Source: an uncultured bacterium (GTDB lineage Bacteria; Spirochaetota; Leptospiria; Leptospirales; Leptonemataceae). Taken from it: 64,000 bases of DNA. The position numbers and the translations under genes are program-made. Location: assembly GCA_937928085.1 (NCBI GenBank), contig CALFVU010000006.1:186001-250000 (forward strand), in the 5' to 3' direction. Positions 16,368 to 26,646 of the stretch are shown piece after piece. How positions within the stretch are numbered: the stretch's first letter is position 1; every line of letters begins with the position of its first letter. Below the pieces are notes generated by a model. That model was not told the DNA's origin. It searched no databases and saw only the letters and a list, made by a program, of their open reading frames with translations.

Positions 16368-17858
16368 ATGAATCAAAACTATATTATTGCAATAGATCAT
16401 GGAACTACTGGTTCAAGGGTATTTTGCTTTGATGAAAAAGGAGAGGTTTTAAGCTCAAGTTATCGAGAATTTACTCAGCATTTTCCTAGACCTGGATGGG
16501 TAGAACATGATCCGGAAGAAATTTGGGCAGGTATAAAATTTTTAATTCAGGATGCGATTAACAAAAAAGATTTGTCTCCAAAGAATGCAATTGCTATTGG
16601 AATCACAAATCAAAGAGAAACAGTAGTTGTTTGGGATAAAGTTACACAAAAGCCTATTTATAAAGCAATTGTTTGGCAGTGCAGGCGAACTTCTGACTTA
16701 TGTGAAGATCTTAAGCAAAAAGGATATGAAAATTTAATTAGAAATAAAACCGGACTTGTGATTGATGCGTATTTTTCTGGTACAAAAATAAAATGGATTT
16801 TAGACAATGTAGAAGGAGCAAGGGATTTAGCAAAAAATGGAAGATTGCAAGCAGGTACTATGGATTCATGGTTGCTATACAAACTAACGGGAGAACATAA
16901 AACTGATTATACTAATGCAAGTAGAACTATGATTTATAACATCAAAGACAAAAAATGGGATGAAGAACTCCTAGAACTTCTTACAATTCCAAAAAATATT
17001 TTACCAGAAGTCTTACCAAGTAGAGCATATTTTGGAAAAACAAAAGATATTCAGATTCTACCCGATGGAATACCAGTTTATGCATTAATCGGTGATCAAC
17101 AATCAGCCTTATTTGGTCAATTATGTGTGAATTCTGGAGAAGCGAAAAATACATATGGAACAGGTTGTTTTTTATTATTTAATACCGGTAATGAGTTTAT
17201 TATAAGCAACTCTGGACTACTCACAACCCTTGCTTGTAATAAAGATGGAAATCCCGCTTATGCATTAGAAGGTGCTGTATTTATAGCAGGAGCTGTGGTT
17301 CAATGGTTAAGAGATTATATGAAGTTTTTTTCTAATGCAAAAGAGACAGAAGATTTGATTAAAAATATAAAAGATGATGACGATGTTGTGGTTGTTCCAG
17401 CATTTGTAGGTTTAGGTGCGCCTCATTGGGATATGAAAGCTCGTGGTGCAATCTTTGGTTTAACAAGAGATACAACTCCAGCAAAGATTACAAGAGCAGC
17501 TTTAAAATCTATAGCTTTCCAGACTTATGATTTAGTTTCCGCAATGGAAAAAGATACCGGAAAAAAACTACCGTACCTAAGAGTTGATGGAGGAGCAACA
17601 AGTAATCATTATTTAATGCAATTTCAGGCTGATATTCTGAATCGAAGAGTAGAAAGGCCAAAAAATATCGATACAACAGCAGCGGGATCTGCTTATTTAG
17701 CAGGGATTCAAGCAGGGCTATGGAAAGATGCTGATGAACTTTCGCAATGGATCCAAGATAGAACTATATTTGAACCAAAAATGACAGAAGAAGAAAGGAA
17801 AAAACAACTTTCTTATTGGCATAAAGGAGTTGACAGAGTGAAAAATTGGATAGAATAA
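16368..17858 (+). CDS. glpK: glycerol kinase
   Basis: A 496-residue FGGY-family sugar kinase that makes glycerol 3-phosphate with ATP. Visible are IAIDHGTTGSRVFCFDEKG (N-terminal phosphate-binding loop), QHFPRPGWVEHDPEEIW, GITNQRETVVVWDK, LIGDQQSALFGQLC and LRVDGGATSN. The length is typical. The ATG at 16368 is chosen because AAAGGA lies 6 bases upstream; an in-frame ATG at 16362 and a longer reading from 16332 would overlap the CBS gene or sit on the Shine-Dalgarno. It is flanked closely by the CBS and DUF3332 genes. Confidence 0.96.
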   Translation: MNQNYIIAIDHGTTGSRVFCFDEKGEVLSSSYREFTQHFPRPGWVEHDPEEIWAGIKFLIQDAINKKDLSPKNAIAIGITNQRETVVVWDKVTQKPIYKAIVWQCRRTSDLCEDLKQKGYENLIRNKTGLVIDAYFSGTKIKWILDNVEGARDLAKNGRLQAGTMDSWLLYKLTGEHKTDYTNASRTMIYNIKDKKWDEELLELLTIPKNILPEVLPSRAYFGKTKDIQILPDGIPVYALIGDQQSALFGQLCVNSGEAKNTYGTGCFLLFNTGNEFIISNSGLLTTLACNKDGNPAYALEGAVFIAGAVVQWLRDYMKFFSNAKETEDLIKNIKDDDDVVVVPAFVGLGAPHWDMKARGAIFGLTRDTTPAKITRAALKSIAFQTYDLVSAMEKDTGKKLPYLRVDGGATSNHYLMQFQADILNRRVERPKNIDTTAAGSAYLAGIQAGLWKDADELSQWIQDRTIFEPKMTEEERKKQLSYWHKGVDRVKNWIE

Positions 17859-17877
17859 CCCAATTTAAGGAGAAGAT

Positions 17878-18387
17878 ATGTTTAAAAAAATATTGTCAAT
17901 CGTTTTAAGTTTAGTTTTTTTTTCTGGTTTTATGATCCAATGTTACGGAAGTTTTCCAATGGTTAGGACTATCTATAATTTTAATGCCTCGATTGGAGAT
18001 GCCTCGAAAGAAGGAGGAATTCTTCGTTCCGTAGTGATGATTCTAATGATAGCTGTACCTGTATATGGAATTTCTTTTCTGGCTGATGCAATCATTTTAA
18101 ATGCAATTGAATTTTGGAGTGGAAAAAAAATAAATCTTAAAACAAAACTAGATTATTTAACCATACAAGAAAATGAAGATAGACTGATCATTTCTAGTAC
18201 ACAAAATCAGTTTTCTTTTTATTTATTGCGAAATCGACCTGGAGAAGTCTTTATTTTAAAAAACAATGAATACATTCCAGTTGAAACTGAAATAAAAAAT
18301 AACACTTTAATAGTTAAAAATAAAGAAAATATTTTATATAGTAAAAAATTAAGCTCCGAAGAAATTTCTTATCTATATAATCATTAG
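17878..18387 (+). CDS. DUF3332-family membrane lipoprotein
   Basis: A 169-residue protein with a signal-like N-terminus ending FMIQCYGSF. The Cys may be lipidated, and CYGSF followed by VRTIYNFNASIGD is the DUF3332 signature. A second hydrophobic segment (about residues 55-80, MILMIAVPVYGISFLADAII) leads to LNAIEFWSGKK, also typical. The C-terminal part is a beta-rich tail with no known motif. The family has no established function. A strong AAGGAGA ribosome site precedes the ATG. It follows glpK by 19 bases and is probably the end of the CBS-glpK transcript. Confidence 0.8.
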   Translation: MFKKILSIVLSLVFFSGFMIQCYGSFPMVRTIYNFNASIGDASKEGGILRSVVMILMIAVPVYGISFLADAIILNAIEFWSGKKINLKTKLDYLTIQENEDRLIISSTQNQFSFYLLRNRPGEVFILKNNEYIPVETEIKNNTLIVKNKENILYSKKLSSEEISYLYNH

Positions 18388-18391
18388 AAAT

Positions 18392-19510
18392 TTATTCTGG
18401 ATTGGCTTCTAATGTAAGCCATCCAATCCAATTTCCATATAGACTACTAAAAAACAATTCGTTATTATATTCTTTAACACCTGTTATGATTATAAATTTT
18501 GGTTCTATTGTATCGGGGTTCTGAAGTGTTTCTATAATATTTCCATTGGCATCTACCTTAGCGATAAAACCATATTGGGCAGGTTTAGGCCATAAAAATT
18601 TTGGAAGACCTGAAAGAATATTTTTGATGATAGGATATGGATGGATCTTGTCCAAAATTTCATTACGTTTTGTAAAAAGGCATAACCAGAAAAAATCTTT
18701 TGATGTCCGAATGTTATCGGGAAATCCGGGTAAGTTATCATAAAAAATTTCGAAGCTCCCTTTCTTTTCTCCCTTAAGCCAATACCTCCAGATTCTATAT
18801 CGATACGTTTCGTTAATAAGTACAAAAGATTCATCTTTGGATAGGGCAACGCCATTAGGAAAATATAAATATTTTATTAAAACTACTGTCGATTTTGTTT
18901 CGGGATCATACATTAAAAATCTTCCGTTAGGGCGAGATTCTAGCAAATCGTATAGATATTCTTTTTGAGAGTATTTATCACTTGCATCTGTAAAATAAAC
19001 TTTTCCATCTTTAGCGATATCCAGGTGATTAGTAAATTGAAAAGGAACGCCATCAGCTTCTATCGACAATACTTCTATTTTGTAATGATTACGAAAATCA
19101 ATTTTAAGAAGTCCTTTGTAAGCATCAGCGACGTATAGATTTCCATAAGAATCGAATCTTAATCCCAGAGGTCTTCCTCCCGTATTTACAATTCGTTCGG
19201 GTTTTATTTTTATCACTTTATTGTTTTCTAAGAGTTGTCCTATGATTAAGTTCCTATGAATCTTTATAATAGAACCATCTTCTAATCCCGCATATAAATT
19301 GCCCGATAGATCGGTTTCTACATCTTCCGCACCAAAACCTTCCTCTAAAACAATTTTTGTAGCTTTTAGAAGTTCTCTATTGGGTTCTAAAATACCCTCT
19401 AATTTAGGAATAGGAGGAGGATGGTAGGCTACTGATTGTATTTTTGGAAGTTTAAGGAATATATAATAGAATAAAAACAAAATAATAATTAAAAGAAAAA
19501 ATTTCTTCAT
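18392..19510 (-). CDS. strictosidine synthase-like / SMP-30-type six-bladed beta-propeller
   Basis: A 372-residue protein with one N-terminal membrane anchor (about residues 3-20), then repeated propeller blades. Recognisable are GAEDVETDLSGNLYAG, GLRFDSYGNLYVADAYKGL, YFTDASDKY, YFPNGVALSKDESFVLINE and GFPDNIRTSKDFFWLC. These are the conserved blade motifs of strictosidine synthase-like proteins and their lactonase/arylesterase relatives. The metal-site residues (Glu, Asn, Asp) appear to be kept, so a lactone or ester hydrolase is plausible. It is probably tethered at the outer face of the inner membrane. It follows the CDGSH gene by 5 bases on the minus strand. Confidence 0.8.
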   Translation of the reverse strand: MKKFFLLIIILFLFYYIFLKLPKIQSVAYHPPPIPKLEGILEPNRELLKATKIVLEEGFGAEDVETDLSGNLYAGLEDGSIIKIHRNLIIGQLLENNKVIKIKPERIVNTGGRPLGLRFDSYGNLYVADAYKGLLKIDFRNHYKIEVLSIEADGVPFQFTNHLDIAKDGKVYFTDASDKYSQKEYLYDLLESRPNGRFLMYDPETKSTVVLIKYLYFPNGVALSKDESFVLINETYRYRIWRYWLKGEKKGSFEIFYDNLPGFPDNIRTSKDFFWLCLFTKRNEILDKIHPYPIIKNILSGLPKFLWPKPAQYGFIAKVDANGNIIETLQNPDTIEPKFIIITGVKEYNNELFFSSLYGNWIGWLTLEANPE

Positions 19511-19515
19511 GAGAT

Positions 19516-19764
19516 TTATAGTTTTTTATGAGTTCCATCACAAAAAGGTTTGTTATTGGAATGCTTACAACCACACCAGGCTATTGTACCAGTTTTTTCG
19601 ATTTGAATCACAATTGGAGTGAAACCTGTGTTTTCTTTTTTATGACTTCCATCACAATAAGGTTGAGTTACTGATAATCCACAACTACACCAGGCTACTT
19701 TAGTTCCTTCTTTTTCTTCAATTACATACGGTGCTTTTTTTGATATTTTTGGCTCAAAACTCAT
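19516..19764 (-). CDS. double CDGSH iron-sulfur protein
   Basis: An 82-residue protein with two CDGSH-type 2Fe-2S sites: WCSCGLSVTQPYCDGSHKK and WCGCKHSNNKPFCDGTHKK. Each has the C-x-C-x(n)-C-D-G-(S/T)-H ligand set of three Cys and one His. Small tandem CDGSH proteins are widespread in bacteria, with roles proposed in iron-sulfur and redox handling. There is no membrane anchor, so it is probably cytoplasmic. It is the likely first gene of a two-gene unit with the propeller protein. Confidence 0.9.
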   Translation of the reverse strand: MSFEPKISKKAPYVIEEKEGTKVAWCSCGLSVTQPYCDGSHKKENTGFTPIVIQIEKTGTIAWCGCKHSNNKPFCDGTHKKL

Positions 19765-19967
19765 AATTTACTTAAATGTGGTTTTTTTTGAAAGTCAAAC
19801 ATTTTTTTTATATTCATTTCAGTATTTTTAAATTATGATAAATTTTACTAAAAATGTGTTTATAATAATAAGAAAAATCGTTTTAATTATAATAATGATT
19901 TTGAGATTGACGAAATATATAATAAAAAAATCTTGGAATTTTTTAACCTGATCCTTTAGGAGAAAGT
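19765..19967. other. intergenic region upstream of rpsU
   Basis: 203 bases of AT-rich sequence between divergent genes. A perfect TATAAT at 19918-19923 could be the rpsU operon -10 element, but I see no good -35 at the right distance. TTGACG at 19907-19912 is wrongly spaced to pair with it. TTTAGGAGAAAGT just before 19968 is the rpsU ribosome binding site. Confidence 0.35.
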
Positions 19968-20183
19968 ATGATTGGAATTATTGTAAAAGAAGGAGAAAGT
20001 ATTGAATCAGCTTTAAAACGATTTAAAAGAGAATGCGTAAATGCGGGAATTCAAAGTGAAATTAAAAAAAGAGAATATTATGAAAAACCTTCAGAAATAA
20101 AGAAGAAAAAAAGGGAAGCAGCAGAAAGAAAAAGAAGAAAAAAAATGTTGCTTCTACTACGCAAGGAAAACCATAAAATTTAA
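19968..20183 (+). CDS. rpsU: 30S ribosomal protein S21
   Basis: A 71-residue basic protein. [21 protein letters not shown] near the start and the Arg/Lys-rich tail ([14 protein letters not shown]) are diagnostic of S21, which sits near the 3' end of 16S rRNA and aids initiation. A clear AGGAG precedes the ATG. It is followed by dnaG and rpoD, the classic macromolecular-synthesis operon linking translation, replication and transcription. Confidence 0.95.
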   Translation: MIGIIVKEGESIESALKRFKRECVNAGIQSEIKKREYYEKPSEIKKKKREAAERKRRKKMLLLLRKENHKI

Positions 20184-20216
20184 TCTATAAATTAAATTTA
20201 AATCTACAAAACTGTT

Positions 20217-22124
20217 ATGTATGATCTCAAAGAAAAAATTTTATCTACGATTTCTATTGAAAATTATATTTCTCGATTTGTTCATTTAAAAAAAAGGGGG
20301 AAACATTTAGTTGGTTTATGTCCTTTTCATAAAGAAAAAACTCCCTCATTTACTATAACTCCTGAATTAGGTTTATATTATTGTTTTGGTTGTGGAAGAG
20401 GGGGAAATCTTTTTGATTTTGTAATCGAAAGAGAAAAAGTCTCTTTTAAAGAAGCTTTAGAAATTTTAGCCTCGTATGCGGGTATACAAACTCAAAACTT
20501 GAATTCTAATGAACCTCGATATATTCATTTGTTAAATTTTTTAAATCAGATTTTTAGAGAATATCTGTTTAGCGAAGATGGTAAAGTATATTTAGAATAT
20601 ATTCTTAGTAGAGGGGTTGATTTATCTTATCTAACTAAATTTCAGATAGGAGCTTGTCCGGATTCTTTTGATTGGATTTTACAAAAATTTCCAAAAGAAG
20701 AAAAAGAAACTAAAATAAATGATCTTTTGGAGTTGGGTATAATTAAAAAAAATCAACAAAATCAATATTATAATTTTTTTCGTAATCGAGTTTTATTTCC
20801 AATTTTTGATCTAAAAAACAATACGATAGCTTTTGGAGGAAGAACTATTATAGATACAGAGAATCCCAAGTATTTAAATTCACCGGAATCAAGTTTTTTT
20901 CAAAAAGGTTCGACATTATATGGTTTGAATTTTGCTTTAGAAGCTATCAAAAAGCAAAATAAAGTATTCCTAACTGAAGGATATTTAGATGTGATTGGAC
21001 TTCATCAAATCGGTATTGAAAATGTAGTTGCACCATTAGGAACGGCTTTTACAGAAGCACACAAAAAAATACTTTTTAGATATTCGAAAAACATTTACTT
21101 ATTATTGGATGGAGATTATGCAGGAAGAAGAGCGATTCTTAGAATCTTGAGTTTTTTTCAGGAAGAATCAAATAGCATACGTATAATTGTGTTACCAGAA
21201 GGTCTAGATCCTTATGATTGGAGTTTACAAATAAAATATGGTTATGAATCTAAAGAAATGTTTATGAACTCCATAGAATATGCTCTGACACCTTTTGAAT
21301 TTATATTTTTTGATTTATTTGTTTCTGATGAAAAAAAACTGTCTTTTTTGTCAGAGAAAAACGTTTTAAAATTAAACATAAACATTAAAAATTTTTTAAA
21401 TTTAGAATCATTAAAAAATTATTATCTTTCTCTTACTATTCAGGAAAAACAATTTTTGATTGAACAAGTAAAAAATTTATTAACGAATTTTCAAAATGAA
21501 ATTTTCCGAGAACTTTTTTTCCAAGAATGGAAATCTATAACCAATTTAGATTTAAAAAGTACTTTTATTAAGCATACAATACAAAAAAAAACATACGAAA
21601 GTACAAAAAATTTAGAAAAAGAGATCGACGTTAATCAACAAGAAATTTTACTTAAAATAGAAAGAACACTTATAGCATATTTATTGAAAAATCCCGAGAT
21701 GATTCTATCTTTTTTAGAAGAACTAAATCATTTTACTTTTTATGATGAAATTTCTCTTTTAGTTTATAGAACTTTATATGAACATTTTGTAATACAAAAT
21801 AAAATGATTCATGTTGGGGCATTCTTTTCTAATTTTTCTACTAAAGTTCAACAAATTTTTATACCTTATTTATTAGAAGAGAATAATCATACTTATGAAT
21901 TACAAGAACATAAAGCGGATCTTGTAGATGCTAAATATAAAAACATTATCAAGGAATTAATAATTAAGCATAGAATTGAGGAAGTAAATAGCTTAATCAA
22001 AGCAAAAGAACAAGAGTTAAAATTTACTCAGGAGGCAGTAAGATATAGCTTATTAAAAGAAATTGAACAGCTAATTAAAGAAAAAAAAGAATTAAAACGC
22101 CATTTTAAAGAAGTTTTTAAATAA
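20217..22124 (+). CDS. dnaG: DNA primase DnaG
   Basis: A 635-residue primase that makes RNA primers for replication. The N-terminal zinc finger is complete ([11 protein letters not shown]...[10 protein letters not shown]). The catalytic core has the TOPRIM motifs [14 protein letters not shown] and [12 protein letters not shown], and the conserved FGGR. The C-terminal 200 residues are helical, as expected for the helicase-interacting domain. It begins 33 bases after rpsU and ends 25 bases before rpoD. Confidence 0.95.
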   Translation: MYDLKEKILSTISIENYISRFVHLKKRGKHLVGLCPFHKEKTPSFTITPELGLYYCFGCGRGGNLFDFVIEREKVSFKEALEILASYAGIQTQNLNSNEPRYIHLLNFLNQIFREYLFSEDGKVYLEYILSRGVDLSYLTKFQIGACPDSFDWILQKFPKEEKETKINDLLELGIIKKNQQNQYYNFFRNRVLFPIFDLKNNTIAFGGRTIIDTENPKYLNSPESSFFQKGSTLYGLNFALEAIKKQNKVFLTEGYLDVIGLHQIGIENVVAPLGTAFTEAHKKILFRYSKNIYLLLDGDYAGRRAILRILSFFQEESNSIRIIVLPEGLDPYDWSLQIKYGYESKEMFMNSIEYALTPFEFIFFDLFVSDEKKLSFLSEKNVLKLNINIKNFLNLESLKNYYLSLTIQEKQFLIEQVKNLLTNFQNEIFRELFFQEWKSITNLDLKSTFIKHTIQKKTYESTKNLEKEIDVNQQEILLKIERTLIAYLLKNPEMILSFLEELNHFTFYDEISLLVYRTLYEHFVIQNKMIHVGAFFSNFSTKVQQIFIPYLLEENNHTYELQEHKADLVDAKYKNIIKELIIKHRIEEVNSLIKAKEQELKFTQEAVRYSLLKEIEQLIKEKKELKRHFKEVFK

Positions 22125-22149
22125 TCCAATACAAATACAGAGGTTATTT

Positions 22150-23904
22150 ATGAATTTAATGGATTTACCAGAATTTAAACAAATCATCAAAATAGGAAAA
22201 ATTAACGGAGAGATCACTTATGATGAAATTAACGAACATTTGCCAGAAAAGATAGTAAATTCAGAAAAAATAGAAGAAGTTTTTCAAATTTTACATGATT
22301 TTGGAATTAGAATTGTAGAAGATTATACAAATGATTCATCTGTTGAGGAACCTTTATCAGAAGAAGAATTGAATAAAATCATTTTGAAAGGTAAAAGTAA
22401 AAAAAGAAAAGATTATTATAACGATGATCCTATAAGAGATTATTTAAAGCAAATAGGACAAATTTCTTTGATTTCTGGCGATAAAGAAGCATTTTTAGCT
22501 GAAAGAATAGAAAGTGGGGAAAAAATTATTGAAGAGACAGTACTTCGCTCTACAATTTTAAGAATTCAGTTTAGAAAACTTATGCCAAAAGTAAAAGCCG
22601 GTAAAATCAAAATTACAGATGTGATTTACGCACCCCGTTCATATGCATTAACCGAAAAGCAAATTAAAGATTTAGAGAAAAAATTCTTTGATGTAGTGGA
22701 GTATATTAAAAAAGAAGATCAAAAATTACAAGAGCTCAGATCAAAACTTAAAAAATTTCCTGAATCTAGCAAAAAATGGCAAGAAATCCATCAAGAAGTA
22801 GTGCAAATTCAGGAAGAAATATATCAGCAAATTAAGAGTTTAGGTGTATCTCAGAAGGAAATTCATAGGATTTCGGGGAAAATTAAAGGAATGGAAAACA
22901 GGATTAAGGAAATACAAAAACATTTTCTTTCTCTAAAAGCAGAGTTTGGTAAAGATGTAAAACAAATTAAAGCTTATAATCGTTTTATTGAAAAAAATGA
23001 AAATCTAGATATAGTAGAAAAAGAAATGAATTGCTCTGTTGAAAAAGTAAGAGAAATCATAAAAGATATTCGAAATAATGAAAGAAAACTTCGAAGAATG
23101 GAGCAGGATGCAGGTTGTTCGATTCAAGATATATTGAATTGGGGAGAAAATATTCAAAAAGGAGAGCGTGAAATTGCACAGGCTAAAAAGGAACTAATAA
23201 AATCAAATTTAAGATTGGTTGTGGCAATTGCTAAGAAATATTCGAATAGAGGATTGAATTTCTTCGATTTAATACAAGAAGGAAATATTGGACTTATTCG
23301 TGCCGTAGACCGTTTTGAATATAAAAAAGGTTTTAAATTTTCTACATATGCAACTTGGTGGATCAGACAAGCTATAACACGTGCATTATCGGATCAGGCA
23401 AGAACGATTCGTATACCGATTCATATGATCGAACAAATTAACAAGATCAATAAAGAAACTAGACTTTTTTTACAAGAGAATGGTAGAGAACCTACGTTAG
23501 AAGAATTGGCTGAACGATTGGGATGGTCTGTAGAAAAAGTGAAATCGGTAAAAGGGATAGCAAAAGATTCGGTATCTCTAGAAACACCGATCGGTGATGA
23601 AGAAGATTCAAGATTAGGAAATTTTATAGAAGATGAAAACGTTAAATCCCCTTTTTATCAGACAGTATACAAAGGATTACAGGAACAGTTAAAAAGTATT
23701 TTAAATACTTTACCACAACGCGAACAAAAAGTTTTACGGATGAGATTTGGCTTAGAGGATGGTTATATTCACACTTTAGAAGAAGTAGGTTATGTCTTTC
23801 ATGTTACTAGAGAAAGAATTCGACAAATTGAAGCTAAAGCTTTAAGAAGATTGCGCCATCCGTCTCGAAGTAAAAAATTAAAAGATTATTTAGACGATTT
23901 ATAA
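22150..23904 (+). CDS. rpoD: RNA polymerase primary sigma factor RpoD
   Basis: A 584-residue sigma-70. Residues 1-80 resemble region 1.1. [15 protein letters not shown] is region 1.2, followed by a long helical non-conserved region. Region 2 has [33 protein letters not shown] and [15 protein letters not shown]; region 3 and region 4.2 ([23 protein letters not shown]) are complete. GAGG lies 7 bases before the ATG. As a housekeeping sigma with standard region 2.4 and 4.2, it predicts TTGACA/TATAAT-type promoters, consistent with those proposed elsewhere in this window. Confidence 0.96.
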   Translation: MNLMDLPEFKQIIKIGKINGEITYDEINEHLPEKIVNSEKIEEVFQILHDFGIRIVEDYTNDSSVEEPLSEEELNKIILKGKSKKRKDYYNDDPIRDYLKQIGQISLISGDKEAFLAERIESGEKIIEETVLRSTILRIQFRKLMPKVKAGKIKITDVIYAPRSYALTEKQIKDLEKKFFDVVEYIKKEDQKLQELRSKLKKFPESSKKWQEIHQEVVQIQEEIYQQIKSLGVSQKEIHRISGKIKGMENRIKEIQKHFLSLKAEFGKDVKQIKAYNRFIEKNENLDIVEKEMNCSVEKVREIIKDIRNNERKLRRMEQDAGCSIQDILNWGENIQKGEREIAQAKKELIKSNLRLVVAIAKKYSNRGLNFFDLIQEGNIGLIRAVDRFEYKKGFKFSTYATWWIRQAITRALSDQARTIRIPIHMIEQINKINKETRLFLQENGREPTLEELAERLGWSVEKVKSVKGIAKDSVSLETPIGDEEDSRLGNFIEDENVKSPFYQTVYKGLQEQLKSILNTLPQREQKVLRMRFGLEDGYIHTLEEVGYVFHVTRERIRQIEAKALRRLRHPSRSKKLKDYLDDL

Positions 23905-23912
23905 TACTAATT

Positions 23913-24533
23913 TTAATGAGTATATATATCTTCAGTAAAACCTCTACTATCCAGTTCTACTCTTATAGGAAGAAATTCTAAAGCTTTTAAAAAAAGGTCG
24001 TATCGATTTTCTCTTTTTAGCATTTCGTTTAATATTCTTTTTAATTGGAATAAATAAAGTACATCATTTTGTGCATAAAGTAATTGTTCGTCAGTTAAGT
24101 TAGGATTTCCCCAATCGGTAGAGGTGATGGTTTTGTCTAAAGTATCTCCAAAAAATTCTTTTACCAATTCTTTTAATCCATGCTTATCGGTATAAGTTCT
24201 TGCAATTTTTGAAGCTATTTTTGTACAATATATATTTTTAACATTAATGTTTAAACGAAGTTTTAAAAATAACATATCGGATCTTGCATAATGAAAAATT
24301 TTTTCAATGGATTCACTCTCTAATATTGTTTTTATATAAGTTGGCGGATTTTGCTCATCGATTTGGACAATCGTACAAGTACCTTCTTCTGCTGCGATTT
24401 GTATTAAGCATAATCGATCTCTATAAGGATTTAAACCCATCATTTCGCAATCAATAGCTAATTCTTTTTTTGATTGATATTCATTAAATATTTCTTCTGT
24501 TAAATCTTTTTTTAAAACTATCGATTTATTCAT
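23913..24533 (-). CDS. RNase D-like 3'-5' exonuclease
   Basis: A 206-residue protein comprising only the DEDD exonuclease domain. Exo I reads LAIDCEMMGLNPYRDRLCLIQIA with the D-x-E pair. Exo II is IFHYARSDMLFL, and Exo III is YAQNDVLYLFQL (Y-x-x-x-D). Between them HGLKELVKEFFG is typical of the family. No HRDC domain is present, so it is a short RNase D-like enzyme, probably in tRNA or other RNA 3'-end processing. It is convergent with rpoD, with 8 bases between stops. Confidence 0.88.
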   Translation of the reverse strand: MNKSIVLKKDLTEEIFNEYQSKKELAIDCEMMGLNPYRDRLCLIQIAAEEGTCTIVQIDEQNPPTYIKTILESESIEKIFHYARSDMLFLKLRLNINVKNIYCTKIASKIARTYTDKHGLKELVKEFFGDTLDKTITSTDWGNPNLTDEQLLYAQNDVLYLFQLKRILNEMLKRENRYDLFLKALEFLPIRVELDSRGFTEDIYTH

Positions 24534-24830
24534 AATACTATCCTTTTTTTATTTATGGTATGGAACTACTTTCTTTTGTCAAATATATTTTTCATTAGAA
24601 ATATTAGAACACTAAAAACTAAATTTTTACTTTTCATTTAATAAAATTCAACAAAAATTTAAAAACATTTACTAAAAAAAGTTCATATTGATTACAAATA
24701 AATTTTTTAAATTTATGATACGTTTTAAAGGATGTAAGTTTTTAGCTGTTTCAATATAGGAGTTCTTTATAAAAAAATTTGAATAAATTCTTGAATTGTC
24801 ATCATTATCATTTTATTTTAATTGTTTTTA
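24534..24830. other. divergent intergenic region, no gene seen
   Basis: 297 bases of very AT-rich sequence between the RNase D-like gene and cmoA, which point away from each other. It must hold at least one promoter, but I find no convincing -35/-10 pair, no RNA gene and no strong hairpin. Confidence 0.3.
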
Positions 24831-25559
24831 ATGAAATCAGTAGGAGATGGAATTTTCGTTGATAAAAAATGGAAATTTAATCAAGAAGTTGCAAAAAAAT
24901 TTGAGATCCATATAAAAAAATCTATACCTTTTTATCAAATAGGGCATAGTGTGATTATAACTTTAATTGGTTTTTACATAAAAAAATTTAAGAGAAAATA
25001 TCCGATTATAATTGTGGATTTGGGTTGTTCTACAGGAAGGTTAATTCAACAGATTTCTAAAACATATTCTGATGTTCCTATTTTGTTTTATGGTATTGAT
25101 TTTGAGGAATCTATGCTAAAAATTGCAAGAAAAAAAAATCTTTCCAACCAACATAAAGTTAATTGGATTCATTCTAGGATAGAAGATTTTCATTTTTCCT
25201 TTTCTATTGATATTTGTATTAGTTATTATTCTTTACAATTTATTGCTGTAAAATATAGAGAAAAAATTATAAATTCAATATATAAAAATCTTTATAAAAA
25301 TGGATTATTTTTTTTGTTCGAAAAAACTAAAATAAAAAATAAAATTATAAATGATTATAATCAATTTTTGCTAGAATCATTTAAGTTAAATGCTGGCTTT
25401 ACGAAAGAAGAAATTAAAAATAAAGAAAAAAGTTTAAAAAATATTTTGATTTCTTTAACATCTGAAGAAAATTTTAGCTTGCTTAAAAAATCTGGTTTTA
25501 GAAAGTATGATAAAATTTTACAATATTCTTTTTTTGAAGGTATCATGGCAATTAAATAA
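24831..25559 (+). CDS. cmoA: carboxy-SAM synthase CmoA
   Basis: A 242-residue class I methyltransferase fold, collinear with CmoA, which converts SAM and prephenate into carboxy-SAM for CmoB. Matching features: WKFNQEVAKKFEIHIKKSIPFY (CmoA begins W-x-F-x-x-x-V-A-x-x-F then S-x-P-x-Y), VDLGCSTGRL (SAM motif I), YYSLQFI (where CmoA has F-T-L-Q-F), LFEKTKI, and the tail FFEGIMAIK. The ATG at 24831 is preferred over a TTG three codons upstream. The only cmoB candidate here, at 14242, is frame-broken. The next gene starts 9 bases downstream. Confidence 0.8.
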   Translation: MKSVGDGIFVDKKWKFNQEVAKKFEIHIKKSIPFYQIGHSVIITLIGFYIKKFKRKYPIIIVDLGCSTGRLIQQISKTYSDVPILFYGIDFEESMLKIARKKNLSNQHKVNWIHSRIEDFHFSFSIDICISYYSLQFIAVKYREKIINSIYKNLYKNGLFFLFEKTKIKNKIINDYNQFLLESFKLNAGFTKEEIKNKEKSLKNILISLTSEENFSLLKKSGFRKYDKILQYSFFEGIMAIK

Positions 25560-25568
25560 GGAGAAATG

Positions 25569-26318
25569 ATGGAAAAAGTTTTTGTAGTTCTTGGAAATTT
25601 CTTTTTTCGCTGGAGAGATACTCTATTTACTTTTATTTTAATTTTTGGATTGTATTCTCTTACTTTAACTGATCATATATTTTTTTCTTATTTGAATGAC
25701 CAAAAATTAGATATAATGTTTTCCTGGATTGGTCTTTTTGTAGTTATCGTTGGAGTATTAATTCGGGTGTTTACTATAGGTTTTATTTATATTAAAAGGG
25801 CGGGATTTAAAAAAAAAATTTATGCAGAAACTCTTTTTCAGGAAGGACTATTTGCTCATTCAAGAAATCCTCTTTATTTGGGAAATTTGTTGATTGTAAC
25901 TGGTATAATCATTTCTTTTGATATGTTTTTATTTTGGTTTTTTGTTCTTCCTCTTTTTTATTTTATTTATTATTGTATGATCAAAGCAGAAGAAAATTTT
26001 CTTTTAAATAAGTTTAAAGATCAATATAAAGATTATTATCAAAAAGTACCACGACTTTTTTTTGGAAATTTTTCTCAATTTCCAGACTCTTTTAAAAATT
26101 TGCAGTTTTCCTTTCCACAATTGATCAAAGTAGAACATTCTACTCATTTTTTGATTTTTTTTAGTTTGATTTTGATTAATTTAATAAAGTTTCGGTATAG
26201 ATATTCATATGAATGGAATGATCCTTTATTTTATTTTTTATATATTCTTTTAAGCATTTTGATATTCTATCAGATCGTAAGTTATATTTATAAAAAGTAT
26301 TTTTATAAAAATGCATAG
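25569..26318 (+). CDS. isoprenylcysteine carboxyl methyltransferase-like membrane protein
   Basis: About 249 residues with five to six membrane helices. The central block GLFAHSRNPLYLGNLLIVTG followed by AEENFLLNKFKDQYKDYYQKVPR is the signature of the ICMT/phospholipid methyltransferase family (R-N-P-x-Y-x-G and E-E-x-x-L...Y-x-x-Y). Such bacterial members are SAM-dependent, with mostly unknown lipid or small-molecule substrates. AAGGAG at 25558-25563 fits the ATG at 25569 better than the ATG three bases earlier. It is translated closely after cmoA and overlaps the next gene by 8 bases. Confidence 0.8.
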   Translation: MEKVFVVLGNFFFRWRDTLFTFILIFGLYSLTLTDHIFFSYLNDQKLDIMFSWIGLFVVIVGVLIRVFTIGFIYIKRAGFKKKIYAETLFQEGLFAHSRNPLYLGNLLIVTGIIISFDMFLFWFFVLPLFYFIYYCMIKAEENFLLNKFKDQYKDYYQKVPRLFFGNFSQFPDSFKNLQFSFPQLIKVEHSTHFLIFFSLILINLIKFRYRYSYEWNDPLFYFLYILLSILIFYQIVSYIYKKYFYKNA

Positions 26319-26646
26319 CTGGATTCTCTTCATTTTGTCTGGTATGATTATTGGATTTTCTATTTTGGGATTGTATTCAAGTTTTGTTTTAGATTCTGCA
26401 CAGATTTCTTTTTGGTCTCAAAATCTTAATCGTTTCTTTTTTTTATTTTATCTTTTTTGTAGTATTTTGGGTTTTTTTTCTTTGTTTATAAAAAAATATC
26501 AAACTTTATTTCGAAAAATTTTTGGTTTGAGTTTAATGATTTTATTTTTTTATTTCCCTTTTTCTCTTCTCTTAAATATTTATATTTCCATTTTGATTTA
26601 TAGTCTTTCTACCATCGGAATTGTTTTATTTCTGAAGAATAAATGA
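26311..26646 (+). CDS. small membrane protein, function unknown
   Basis: A 111-residue protein consisting almost entirely of hydrophobic sequence, with about four predicted membrane helices and short loops (LYSSF, KKYQ). I recognise no family. It overlaps the ICMT-like gene by 8 bases, which supports it as a real coupled gene. Its 3' end overlaps the convergent rsfS gene by 38 bases. Confidence 0.55.
   Translation: MHSWILFILSGMIIGFSILGLYSSFVLDSAQISFWSQNLNRFFFLFYLFCSILGFFSLFIKKYQTLFRKIFGLSLMILFFYFPFSLLLNIYISILIYSLSTIGIVLFLKNK

Noticed and set aside
23905-23912. Terminator between rpoD and the RNase D-like gene
   Set aside because: Only 8 bases separate the converging stops and no hairpin can be formed there.
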